A stretch of 64,000 nt of DNA from assembly GCF_000733295.1 (NCBI RefSeq), contig NZ_JPMI01000289.1, positions 97,361-161,360 on the forward strand, read 5' to 3'. This document shows, in pieces, positions 42,394 to 52,200 of the stretch (position 1 is its first letter; every line of letters begins with the position of its first letter). The stretch is from Archangium violaceum Cb vi76. Its GTDB lineage: Bacteria; Myxococcota; Myxococcia; Myxococcales; Myxococcaceae. The translations under genes were made by a program, and so were the position numbers. The notes under the pieces were generated by a model. It searched no databases. It had not been told where the DNA came from and worked only from the letters and a program-made list of their open reading frames with translations.

Positions 42394-43398
42394 CTATTGG
42401 GGACGCGACAACGCGCCGAGGATGCGCTCGGCCACGGCCGTGCTCTCGAGCCCGTGCCCGAGCAGCAGCGACTCGTGGGAGCCCGCGAGCGGATCGTAGC
42501 GATCCTGGATGCCGATCCGCAGCACCCGCCGGGCGGGCCCGTGTGCGCAGACCGTCTCGCACACCGCGCCGCCGAGCCCGCCGAGGATGTTGTGCTCCTC
42601 CACCGTGACGAGCAGCCGCGTCCGCTCCGCCGTCTCGAGGATGGCCGCCTCGTCGAGCGGCTTGAGCGTGTGCAGGTTCACCACGCGCGCCGAGACGCCC
42701 TGCCCCTCCAGCCGCCGGGCCGCCTCCAGCGCGACGTCGACGCCGATCTCCCCGTGGGCGATCAGCCCCACGTCCGTGCCTTCCCGGAGGCACAGGGCCT
42801 TGCCGAGCGCGAAGTCACCGCGAGGCTCCTCCAGCCGGCTCACCCGGTTGCGGCCGAGCCGCATGTACACCGGGCCGTCATGTTCGATCATCGCGCGGGT
42901 GGCGAGGAGGGTCTCCAGCCCGTCGGCGGGGGAGAACACCGTCATCCCCGGCATGGCGCGGAGGATGGCGAGGTCCTCGATGGCGTGGTGGGTGGGTCCG
43001 AAGAACGCGCCCGAGACGCCCCCGTAGTCACAGACGAGCTTCACGTTGGCCTGGGGGTAGGCCATCCCGAGCCGCACCTGCTCGCAGGCCCGCATGGCCC
43101 CGAAGGGCGCGAAGGTGTGCGCGAAGACGACGTGCCCCACGTGCGCCATGCCGCACGCCATGTCGAGCATCGTGGCCTCGCAGATGCCCAGGTTGAAGTA
43201 GCGGCCCTGGTGGCGGGCCTCGAAGGGATCTCCCCCGCCGCCCAGGTCCGCCTCCAGCAGCACGAGCCGCGGCTCCTGGTCGGCGAAGCGCGCGAGGGCA
43301 TGCCGGAAGATCTGCCGGTTGGAGAGCTTGGGGTTCTCCCGCAGCCAGGCCTCCGGGGCGCTCGCGAGATCCGCGCCGCCCGTCTGGGTGTCGCTCAC
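42394..43398 (-). CDS. Split transketolase, C-terminal (PYR/C) subunit
   Basis: This 334-residue protein contains the pyrimidine-binding domain of thiamine enzymes (FNLGICEATMLDMACGMAHVG with the catalytic Glu, GGVSGAFFGPTHHAIEDLAI) and the C-terminal domain (HTLKPLDEAAILETAERTR, TVEEHNILGGLGGAV). It pairs with the N-terminal subunit upstream; GTGA overlap links them. A two-subunit transketolase beside LysW matches the vazabitide-type pathway, where a two-carbon ketol unit is added to the carrier-bound semialdehyde. Confidence 0.88.
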   Translation of the reverse strand: MSDTQTGGADLASAPEAWLRENPKLSNRQIFRHALARFADQEPRLVLLEADLGGGGDPFEARHQGRYFNLGICEATMLDMACGMAHVGHVVFAHTFAPFGAMRACEQVRLGMAYPQANVKLVCDYGGVSGAFFGPTHHAIEDLAILRAMPGMTVFSPADGLETLLATRAMIEHDGPVYMRLGRNRVSRLEEPRGDFALGKALCLREGTDVGLIAHGEIGVDVALEAARRLEGQGVSARVVNLHTLKPLDEAAILETAERTRLLVTVEEHNILGGLGGAVCETVCAHGPARRVLRIGIQDRYDPLAGSHESLLLGHGLESTAVAERILGALSRPQ

Positions 43399-44264
43399 GG
43401 GGTCTCTCCCATGGACACGAGCGCGCGCCGGAGCTGCTCGGGAGAGAAGACCGCGTAGTGTGGGCCCTTGCCCTTGAACAGGGGCACGCCCGCGCCCTTC
43501 CGGGTCCTCGCGATGAGGGCGCGCGGAGCCGTCCCGGTGGGAGGGGCTTCCAGCGCTTGGAGCAGCGCCGGGAGATCGTGTCCGTCCACCTCCACCGTGT
43601 CGAACCCGAACATGAGCAGCCGGTCCGCGAGCGCCGCCTGCGAGAGGATCGACTCCGTGGGGCCGTCGTTCTGGCCCCCGTTCCGATCGATGATGACTGT
43701 CAGATTGGACAGACGTTGATGTGAGGCAATCTGGAGGGCCTCCCAGTTCGAGCCCTCGCCCATCTCGCCGTCGCCACAGATGACATAGACACGATTGGAC
43801 AGACCTTTCAGGCGGTAGCCGAGCGCGAGCCCGGTGCCCAACCCCAGTCCATGTCCGAGACTCCCGGTGGAGAAGTCCACCCCGGGAACCCTTGCATTGA
43901 CATGCCCCGTGAAGGGACTGCCCTCCGCGTTGTAGCGCTGGACGAGCTCCTCGGGATCGAAGAAGCCAAATTCAGACAGGGCGGCATACAGCCCCGCCGC
44001 GGCGTGTCCCTTGGACAGGATGAGGTGATCCCTTCTCTCCCAGTGCGGGTCCTCGGGACGGAGAGTCATGACGCACCCGAGCAACGCCACGAGGATTTCC
44101 ACGAGGGAGAGGGAGCCTCCGAGGTGGCATCCCGCCGGGGTGGCGGCGAGCCGGACGATGAGCCGCCGGATATGTCTCGCATGCGCCTCGAGCGGGCCCA
44201 GGGCGCTATCGGGGGAGCGCTCGACGCGAGCGTCTGTCGTTGCTGCGGTCATCGAGCGAGTCAT
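43395..44264 (-). CDS. Split transketolase, N-terminal (PP) subunit
   Basis: This 289-residue protein is the thiamine-pyrophosphate-binding half: SKGHAAAGLYAALSEFG, GSLGHGLGLGTGLALG and the TPP motif ICGDGEMGEGSNWEAL, ending in IDRNGGQND. Metabolic transketolases are usually single chains; split forms are common in secondary metabolism. It is the first gene of the ten-gene leftward run, with a good promoter about 50 bp upstream. Some in-frame start choice remains (Met1 or Met5), and no Shine–Dalgarno is seen. Confidence 0.88.
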   Translation of the reverse strand: MTRSMTAATTDARVERSPDSALGPLEAHARHIRRLIVRLAATPAGCHLGGSLSLVEILVALLGCVMTLRPEDPHWERRDHLILSKGHAAAGLYAALSEFGFFDPEELVQRYNAEGSPFTGHVNARVPGVDFSTGSLGHGLGLGTGLALGYRLKGLSNRVYVICGDGEMGEGSNWEALQIASHQRLSNLTVIIDRNGGQNDGPTESILSQAALADRLLMFGFDTVEVDGHDLPALLQALEAPPTGTAPRALIARTRKGAGVPLFKGKGPHYAVFSPEQLRRALVSMGETP

Positions 44265-44314
44265 GATTGGTGGGGGGGAGACAATTCGTGACTTCGATGC
44301 TTATCGAGAACCAC

Positions 44315-44344
44315 CCTATAAGAAATTGATCGATGCCTCGTCAA
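44315..44344 (-). promoter_or_regulatory. Probable promoter of the leftward biosynthetic operon
   Basis: On the minus strand, -35 TTGACG (44344-44339), an 18-base spacer and -10 TATAGG (44320-44315), about 50 bases before the transketolase start. It lies in the 189-bp divergent region 44265-44453, the most AT-rich stretch of the window (runs such as A8 near 44367). The rightward promoter for the ligase–NRPS arm must also lie here, but I cannot single it out. Confidence 0.5.
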
Positions 44345-44453
44345 TGTGTGAACTTGGCGGCCGATGTAAAAAAAATCCGACATTGGCCAGCCGTTGAGAA
44401 AGTGTTAGGGCATGAAACAACAAATCACATAAAGACAAACCAACAGGAGAGTC

Positions 44454-46142
44454 ATGGCAATGGCGGAGAAGTCCGACAGCACTGTCGCGCGGCTCAACGG
44501 CTCGGCCTATCGTCAGAAGGGTTGGTGGCGCGACGAAACGGTTGTCGATGACCTTCGCCGTGCGATCCAGAAGCACCCGGACAAGACAGCCATCATCGCG
44601 GCCCGGTATTTCTCGAGGGATCTCACGCGGATCAGCTACGCGGAGCTGGGCCGTTACATGGAGCGGTTCGCCGGAGCCTTGCGCGAGCTGGGTGTCGGGC
44701 GCGGGCAGCTCGTCGCGGTGCAGCTCCCCAACTGGTGGCAGTTCACCGCGCTGGCCCTGGCGTGCGCGCGGATCGGCGCGGTGCTCGCGCCCATTCCTCC
44801 GGATTACCGGCGGCGCGAGGTGGAGTTCATCCTCAACAGGACCGAGGCGCCCGTGTACATCGGGCCCGCGAGCTGGACCGGCTTCTCCCACCGGGACATG
44901 TTGCGCGAGATGGCTCCGGCGCTCCCGGCGCTGCGCCACCGGATCTTCCTCGGGGCGGGCAGCGGGGTGGGGGAGGGGGAGCTCGACTTCGACGCCCACT
45001 TCACCGCGCATCCGTGGGAGGAGCGCCATCCGTCCAGCTCATTGGACGCGTTGTCGGCCCGCGCGGATGACGTGTTCAACGTGCTCTACACCTCGGGCAC
45101 CACCGGCGAGCCCAAGGGCGTCATCCACTCGTACAACACGAATTACGCCATCACCCGCGCGCTCAACGAGACCCTGGGGCTGGGCGCGGACGACGTCATC
45201 TCCCTGCCGAGCCTCCTCACCGCCTCGAGTGGCTTCACCTACCTCTTCCAGATGCCCGTCCTGCTCGGGGCCACGGCGGTCTACCTGGACGTGGCGGATC
45301 CCGAGTTCCACCTCAAGCTCATCGAGGAGCATGGGATCTCGTTCATGTATGGGATTCCCACCTACTACCTGAACATGCTGGCGTCGCAGAAGCGCCGGCC
45401 CCGGAAGGTGGGCACGCTCCGGTGTCTGGCCACCGGTTCCACGCCCGTGCCGCCCCACCTCATCGCCGAGGTGCGCGAGGTGCTCGGCGTCCGGCTGCAC
45501 ACGCTCTGGGGCATGACGGAGAACGGCGCCGTCACCATCACCCGGAACGAGGATCCGCCCGACTGGCCGGCCAACAGCGACGGTGCTCCCGTTCCCTGGA
45601 TGGAGGTGAAGATCGCTCCCGCCCTCTCCGAGGACGGGACGCCCTTCCCGGATGGGGCGGGGCGGTTGCTGGTCCGCGGCGCGAGCCAGTGCCTCGGGTA
45701 TTTCAAGCGCGAGGACATCTACGACGCGTGTGTGGACGCGGAGGGGTGGTTCGACACGGGCGATCTGGCGCGCGACGACGGGCGCGGAGGCATCCGGATC
45801 GCGGGCCGGCTCAAGGACATCATCTTCCGGCATGGAATGAAGATTCCCGTCGTCGAGGTCGAGTCCGCGCTGTACGCGCATCCCAAGGTGCGCGAGGTCG
45901 CCGTCGTGGCCCATGCGGATGATCGCATCGGTGGCGAGCGGGTGTGCGCCGTCGTGGTGCCTCGCGACGAGGCTCCCTCCTTGAATGAGTTGCGAGAGCA
46001 CCTCCGCAAGGCCGGCATGTCCGTCTCGTACTGGCCGGACCGCCTGGAAATCATCTCGGAGATGCCCAAGACGCCCTCCGGGAAGATCCGGAAGTTCCTC
46101 CTGCGGGAGCGCTTGAAGGAGCAGCCCGGCGGCCCCGCCTGA
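44454..46142 (+). CDS. Stand-alone AMP-dependent acid ligase (acyl-CoA synthetase/A-domain like)
   Basis: This 562-residue adenylate-forming enzyme has the A3 loop VLYTSGTTGEPKGVIHSY, A5 LWGMTENGAVT, A7 WFDTGDLARDDG, A8 IAGRLKDIIFRHGMKI and the A10 lysine region TPSGKIRK. It looks nearer to acyl/aryl-CoA ligases than to NRPS adenylation domains. It could activate the starter acid and load the free carrier protein at 60989, or form a CoA ester for the first condensation domain. AGGAGA precedes the ATG. It opens the rightward arm. Confidence 0.88.
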   Translation: MAMAEKSDSTVARLNGSAYRQKGWWRDETVVDDLRRAIQKHPDKTAIIAARYFSRDLTRISYAELGRYMERFAGALRELGVGRGQLVAVQLPNWWQFTALALACARIGAVLAPIPPDYRRREVEFILNRTEAPVYIGPASWTGFSHRDMLREMAPALPALRHRIFLGAGSGVGEGELDFDAHFTAHPWEERHPSSSLDALSARADDVFNVLYTSGTTGEPKGVIHSYNTNYAITRALNETLGLGADDVISLPSLLTASSGFTYLFQMPVLLGATAVYLDVADPEFHLKLIEEHGISFMYGIPTYYLNMLASQKRRPRKVGTLRCLATGSTPVPPHLIAEVREVLGVRLHTLWGMTENGAVTITRNEDPPDWPANSDGAPVPWMEVKIAPALSEDGTPFPDGAGRLLVRGASQCLGYFKREDIYDACVDAEGWFDTGDLARDDGRGGIRIAGRLKDIIFRHGMKIPVVEVESALYAHPKVREVAVVAHADDRIGGERVCAVVVPRDEAPSLNELREHLRKAGMSVSYWPDRLEIISEMPKTPSGKIRKFLLRERLKEQPGGPA

Positions 46143-46213
46143 GCCTGTTCCTCCGTGGTGTCGAAGTCCTCCCGCTGCCCCCCCTGCATCCGATTCAGGA
46201 CTCCCAGGCCGAT

Positions 46214-49200
46214 ATGAACGTGCGTGATGTGCAACCCCCCGAGAGCACCACTGGAGCGAAGCCGGGCACGCGGACGGGACGCGGGTCTTCGCCCCTGGTA
46301 CCGGTCTCCAGGGAGAGGGCGTTGCCCCTGTCCTCCTCCCAGCAGCGGCTGTGGTTCATCGAGCAGCTCGCGCCGGGTGGCTTCACGTACAACGTTCCCC
46401 TCGCCGCGAGGTTGAAGGGGCGGCTCGACGTGGCGGCGCTGGAGCGGAGCCTGGAGGCGCTCGTCCGGCGGCACGAGGCCCTGCGGACGACGTTCACCCT
46501 GGAGGATGGACAGCCGGTCCAGCGGATTGCCCCGGAGGCGGAGCTCACGTTGCCCGTGGAGAGCCTGGAGGCGCTGGCGGAGGAGGAGCGCGCCGGGGCG
46601 GTCCCGCGGCTCGTGGAGGAGGAGGCCCGGCGTCCGTTCGAGCTGGAGAAGGGGCCCCTGTTCCGGGCCCGGCTGTTGCGCCTGGCGGCGGACGAGCACG
46701 TGTTGCTGCTGTCGCTGCACCACATCGTCTGCGATGGCTGGTCCCTGGAGGTGATGGAGCGGGAGCTGACGGCGCTGTACGGGGCGTACTCGCGGGGAGA
46801 GACGCCCCGGTTGCCGGCGTTGCCCGTGCAGTATCCGGACTACGCGGTGTGGCAGCGGGAGGGGTTGAAGGGCGAGGCGCTCGAGGCCCGGCTCGCGTGG
46901 TGGAAGCAGCGGCTGGCCGGAGCTCCACCCGTGTTGGAGCTGCCCACCGACAGGCCCAGGCCCGTGGTGCGGTCCTCTCGCGGGGCCGTGCTGCGGGTGG
47001 CGCTGTCCCCGGAGCTGTCCGCGACGGTGCGCGAGCGCAGCCGTCTGGAGGGGGTCACGCCTTTCATGACGTTGCTGGCGGGCTTCCAGGCACTGCTGTC
47101 CCGCTACAGCGGACAGCCGGACGTCGTGGTGGGCACGCCGGTTTCCGGGCGCAACCGGCGCGAGCTGGAGGGGCTGATCGGCTTCTTCGCCAACACGCTG
47201 CCCCTGCGGGTGGAGGCCCCGGGAGGGCTGGGCTTCCGCGAGCTGCTGAAGCGGGTGCGCGAGTCCTGCCTGGGCGCCCTGTCCCACCAGGAGGTGCCGT
47301 TCGAGCAGATGGTGAACGCCGTGCAGCCGGTGAGGGACTCGAGCCGGACGCCGTTGTTCCAGGCCTCGTTCGCCCTCCAGGGGGCCGCGCCCTTCGCCGC
47401 GCTGGAGCTTCCCGGGGTGACCGTGGAGGAGCTCGTCTTCGAGCCTGGGGTGGCGAAGACCGATCTCACCCTCTACCTGCGCGAGACCCCGCGGGGACTG
47501 GTGGGCCTCTGGGAGTACAGCACCGCCCTCTTCGACGAGGCGACGGTGGCCCGCATGGCGGCGCACTACGCGCGGCTGTTGGAAGGAGGGCTCGCGGAGC
47601 CGGAGCGGGCGCTGGCGGAGCTGCCGATGCTGTCGGAAGCCGAGCGGCACCAGATGTTGGTGGAGTGGAACCCGGTGCGGACGGAGTCCCCGCGCCCCGC
47701 CACCGTGCACGGCTTGTTCGAGGAGCACGCGGCGCGCCAGCCCGAGGCGGAGGCGGTGGAATACGAGGGCGAGCGGCTCACGTACGCGGAGCTGAACCGC
47801 CGGGCCAATCAGGTGGCCAGGAACCTGCGGCGGCTGGGGGTGGGGGAAGGGACACGGGTGGGGCTGTGCGCCGAGCGCTCGCTGGAGCTGGTGGCGGCGA
47901 TGCTGGGCATCCTGAAGGCGGGTGGCGCCTACGTGCCGTTGGATCCGTCGTATCCCGCGGAGCGGCTGGCGTTCATGGTGGAGGACACGGCGGTGCCGGT
48001 GGTGCTGGCCCAGCCGGAGTTCCTCTCGAGGTGGGAGGCCCTGGGCGCGACGGTGGTGCCGCTGGAGCGCTCGTGGGAGACGTTCGCGCACGAGGGAGGG
48101 GAGAACCTCGGGGAGACGGGCGGGCCGGAGGCGCTGGCGTATGTCATGTACACGTCGGGCTCGACGGGACGGCCCAAGGGCGTGTGCATTCCGCACCGGG
48201 GCATCGTCCGGCTGGTGCGCGATACCGTCCATGTCTGGCTGACGCAGGAGGATCGGTTCGCGCAGGTGTGCAACACCTCGTTCGATGCGTCGACGCTGGA
48301 GGTGTGGGGCGCGCTGGTCAATGGCGGGTGTCTGGTGGGGGTGCCCCGGGAGGTGGCGCTGTCCCCGCGTTCGCTCGCCGCGTTCCTGCGGGAGAAGCGG
48401 ATCAGCGCGACGGTGTTGCCCACGGCGCTGTTCCACCAGGTGGTGGCCGAGTGTCCGGACGCGTTCCACACGCTGAAGTACGTGGTGGCGGGGGGCGAGT
48501 CCCCGGACCCGAATGCGATGCGGAAGGTGCTGGAGCGGGGCGCGCCGAGGTACCTGCTGAATGGCTACGGGCCGACGGAGAACACGACGGCGTCCACGTT
48601 CTTCGTGGTGGGGAACGTACCGGAGGGGGCGGTGTCCGTGCCCATCGGCACGCCGCCGGCGAACGCGGAAGCGTACGTGTTGGACGAGCGGATGCAGCCG
48701 GTGCCGGTGGGCGTGGCCGGAGAGCTGTACGTGGGGGGCGAGGGACTGGCGCTGGGGTACCTGAACCGGCCGGAGCTGACGGCGGAGCGGTTCGTGGCCC
48801 ACCCCTTCAGTCCGATGCCGGGGGCGAGGCTCTACAAGACAGGAGACCTGGCGAGGTACCTGCGGGACGGCAACCTCGAGTTCCTGGGGCGGCGGGACGA
48901 GCAGGTGAAGGTGCGCGGGTTCCGCGTGGAGCTGGGGGAGATCGAGACGGCGCTGGCGAAGCACCCGGAGGTGAGCGAGGCGGTGGTGGTCGCAAGGGAC
49001 GATGGCGCCAGCGGCAAGCAACTGGTGGCCTATGTGGTCCCAAATTCCCCTCTCCCCTCGGGAGAGGGACGGGGTGAGGGTGCCACGGGCCCCGGGCTGA
49101 ATCCCGAGGAGCTCCGCACCTGGCTCAAGCAGACCCTGCCCGTGCACATGGTGCCGTCGGCTTTCGTGAGGCTGGAGGCATTTCCCCTCACTCCCAACGG

Positions 49201-52200
49201 CAAGGTGGATCGCAAGTCACTTCCCGCGCCGGAGCTGGAAGGAGTGGGCGCGGAGTACGTCCCTCCCCGGACGGCGTTGGAAGAGCTCGTCGCGGAGCTC
49301 TGGGCCTCGTTGCTGGGCGTGCGGCGCGTGGGCGCTCACGACCACTTCTTCGAGCTGGGCGGGCACTCACTGCTGGCGACGCGGCTCGTCTCGCGCCTGC
49401 GGGAGGTGCTCCGAATCGAGCTGCCCGTGAGCGCTCTCTTCGAGGCCCCCACGGTGGCGGAGCTCGCGCGGCGGCTCGAGTCGGTCGCCGAGCCGTCTCG
49501 AGGGCCACGGCCCCCACCGCTCGTGCCCCAGCCGGAGGGTGGGACCCTGCCGCTGTCCTTCGCGCAGCAGGGGCTGTGGTTCATCGAGCAGCTCGCGCCG
49601 GGAGGCTTCACGTACAACGTGCCGTACGTCACACGGCTGCGGGGCCGGCTCGAGGTGCCCGCGCTGGAGCGGAGCCTGGGGGCGCTCATCCAGCGGCACG
49701 AGGCCCTCCGGACGACGTTCACGCAAGTGGAAGGGCAGCCGGTGCAGCGGATCGCGCCAGCGCTGGCCTTCGCGCTCCCGGTGGAGAACCTGGAGGGGGT
49801 GCCGCGGCGGGTGGAGGAGGAGTTCCGGCGCCCATTCGAGCTGGAGAGGGGACCCCTGTTCCGGGCGCTGTTGCTGCGCGTGGCGGCGGAGGAGCACGTG
49901 CTGGTGCTCGTGATGCACCACATCGTCTGTGACGGCTGGTCGCTGAACGTGCTCGCGAGGGAGTTGGCGGCGCTGTACCAGGCGTTCTCCACGGGGAGCA
50001 CGCCCTCCCTGCCGGAGTTGCCGGTGCGGTACGGGGATTACACCCGGTGGCAGCGGGAGTGGCTGAAGGGCGAGTCGTTGGAGTCCCTGCTCGGCTGGTG
50101 GAGGCAGCGGCTGGCTGGAGTGCCTCCCGTGCTGGAGCTGCCGACGGACAGGCCCAGGCCTCCGGTGCAGACCTTCCGCGGCGCCATGATTCCGATGCGG
50201 CTGCCGGTGGCGCTCTCCAGGGCCCTCGGGGAGCTGAGCCGCCGGGAGGGCGTCACTCCCTTCATGACCTTGCTGGCGGGCTTCCAGGCGCTGCTGGCGC
50301 GCTACAGCGGGCAGCAGGACTTCGTGGTGGGCTCGCCCAGCGCGGGACGCACCCATCGGGAGCTGGAAGGGCTGATCGGCCTCTTCATCAATACGCTCGC
50401 CCTGCGGGCGGAGGTCCCGGGGACGGCGAGCTTCCGGACGTTGCTCGGGCGTGTGCGTGAAGCCTGCCTGGGCGCCTACGCGCATCAGGAGCTGCCGGTG
50501 GAGCAGCTGATCCACACGCTACAGCCGGTGCGGGATCCGAGCCGTGCGCAGTTGTTCCAGGTGGTGTTCTCGCAGATCGAACCGGCGCCCGCGCTGCCGC
50601 TGCCCGGGGTGGTGTCGGAAGAGGTGGCCATCGAGACGGGGCTGGCGAAGTTCGACCTCAACCTGTTCGTGCGGGAGACGGAGGAGGGCTGGGAGAGCCT
50701 GTGGGAATACAACACCGGCTTGTACGACGAGGCGACGGTGGCGCGGATGGCGGCGCACTACGTGCGGCTGCTGGAGGGCGCCGTGGCGCGGCCGGAGCAG
50801 GAGGTGTTCGCGCTGCCACTGCTGGGTGAGGAGGAGCGGCGTCGGCTGTTGGTGGAGTGGAACCAGACGCGGACGGAGTACCCGAGGCACGCCAGCGTCC
50901 ATGGCCTGTTCGAGGAGCAGGTGGCGCGCCGGCCCGAGGCCGTGGCGGTGGAGGACGAGGGGCAACGGCTCACGTACGCCGAGCTGAACGTCCGGGCCAA
51001 CCAGGTGGCGCGGACCCTGCGCGGGCTGGGCGTGGGGGCGGGGACGCCGGTGGGCCTGTGCGTGGGGCGTTCGCTGGAGCTGGTGGTGGCGACGCTCGGC
51101 ATCCTGAAGGCGGGTGGCGCCTACGTGCCGTTGGATCCGTCGTACCCGCCGGAGCGGCTGGCGTTCATGCTGGAGGACACGGCGGTGCCGGTGGTGCTGG
51201 CCCAGCCGGAGCTGGCCTCGGAGCTGCCGGCGGGAGGCGCCTTCGTCCTGGAGCTGTCGCGAGAGGCGTTCGCGCACGAGAGCGGGGAGAACCTCGAGGA
51301 GACGGTGGGGCCCGAGTCCCTGGCGTACGTCATGTACACGTCGGGCTCGACGGGGAGGCCCAAGGGCGTGTGCATTCCGCACCGGGGCATCGTCCGGCTG
51401 GTGCGTGACACCAACTACGTCCGGTTCACGGAGGAGGATCGCGTCGCGCAGGTCTCCAACACCTCGTTCGATGCGTCGACGCTGGAGCTGTGGGGCGCGC
51501 TGCTGAACGGCGGGTGCCTGGTCGGAGTGCCCCGGGAGGTGACGCTGGCCCCGAAGGCGCTGGCCGCGTTCCTGCGCGAGCAGCGGGTGAGCGCGATGTT
51601 CCTGACGACATCGCTCTTCAACCAGGTGGCGGCCGAGTGCCCGGAGGCCTTCCGCACGGTGCGGCAGGTGTTGTTCGGAGGCGAGGCGGCGGATCCAAGG
51701 TGGGTGAGGGCGGTACTGGAGCAGGGGACGGCCGGGACGTTGGTGAACGGGTACGGACCGACGGAGATGACCACCTTCACCTGCTGCTACGTGCTGACGG
51801 AGCCCGGGCAGGTGCGGAACCCGATGCCGATTGGAAGGCCGATCTCCAACACGGTGGTGTACGTGCTGGACGAGCGGATGCAGCCGGTGCCGGTGGGAGT
51901 GGCGGGAGAACTGTACGCGGGAGGAGACGGGCTGGCGTTGGGGTACCTGAACCGGCCGGAGCTGACGGCGGAGCGGTTCGTCCCGCACCCGTTCAGCGAG
52001 GACCCACGGGCCCGGCTGTACAAGACGGGGGACCGGGTGAGGTACCTGGCGGATGGGAGGCTCGAGTACCTGGGCCGAGGGGACGCGCAGGTGAAGGTGC
52101 GGGGCTTCCGCATCGAGCTGGGAGAGGTGGAGGCGGCACTCGCGAAGCATCCGGGAGTCGGCGAGGTGGTGGTCGTCGTGAGGAACGATGGCCCCAGTGG

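Noticed and set aside
44364..44374. A8 run in the divergent region as part of a terminator
   Set aside because: No hairpin is next to it; the region lies between divergent starts and suits promoter DNA.
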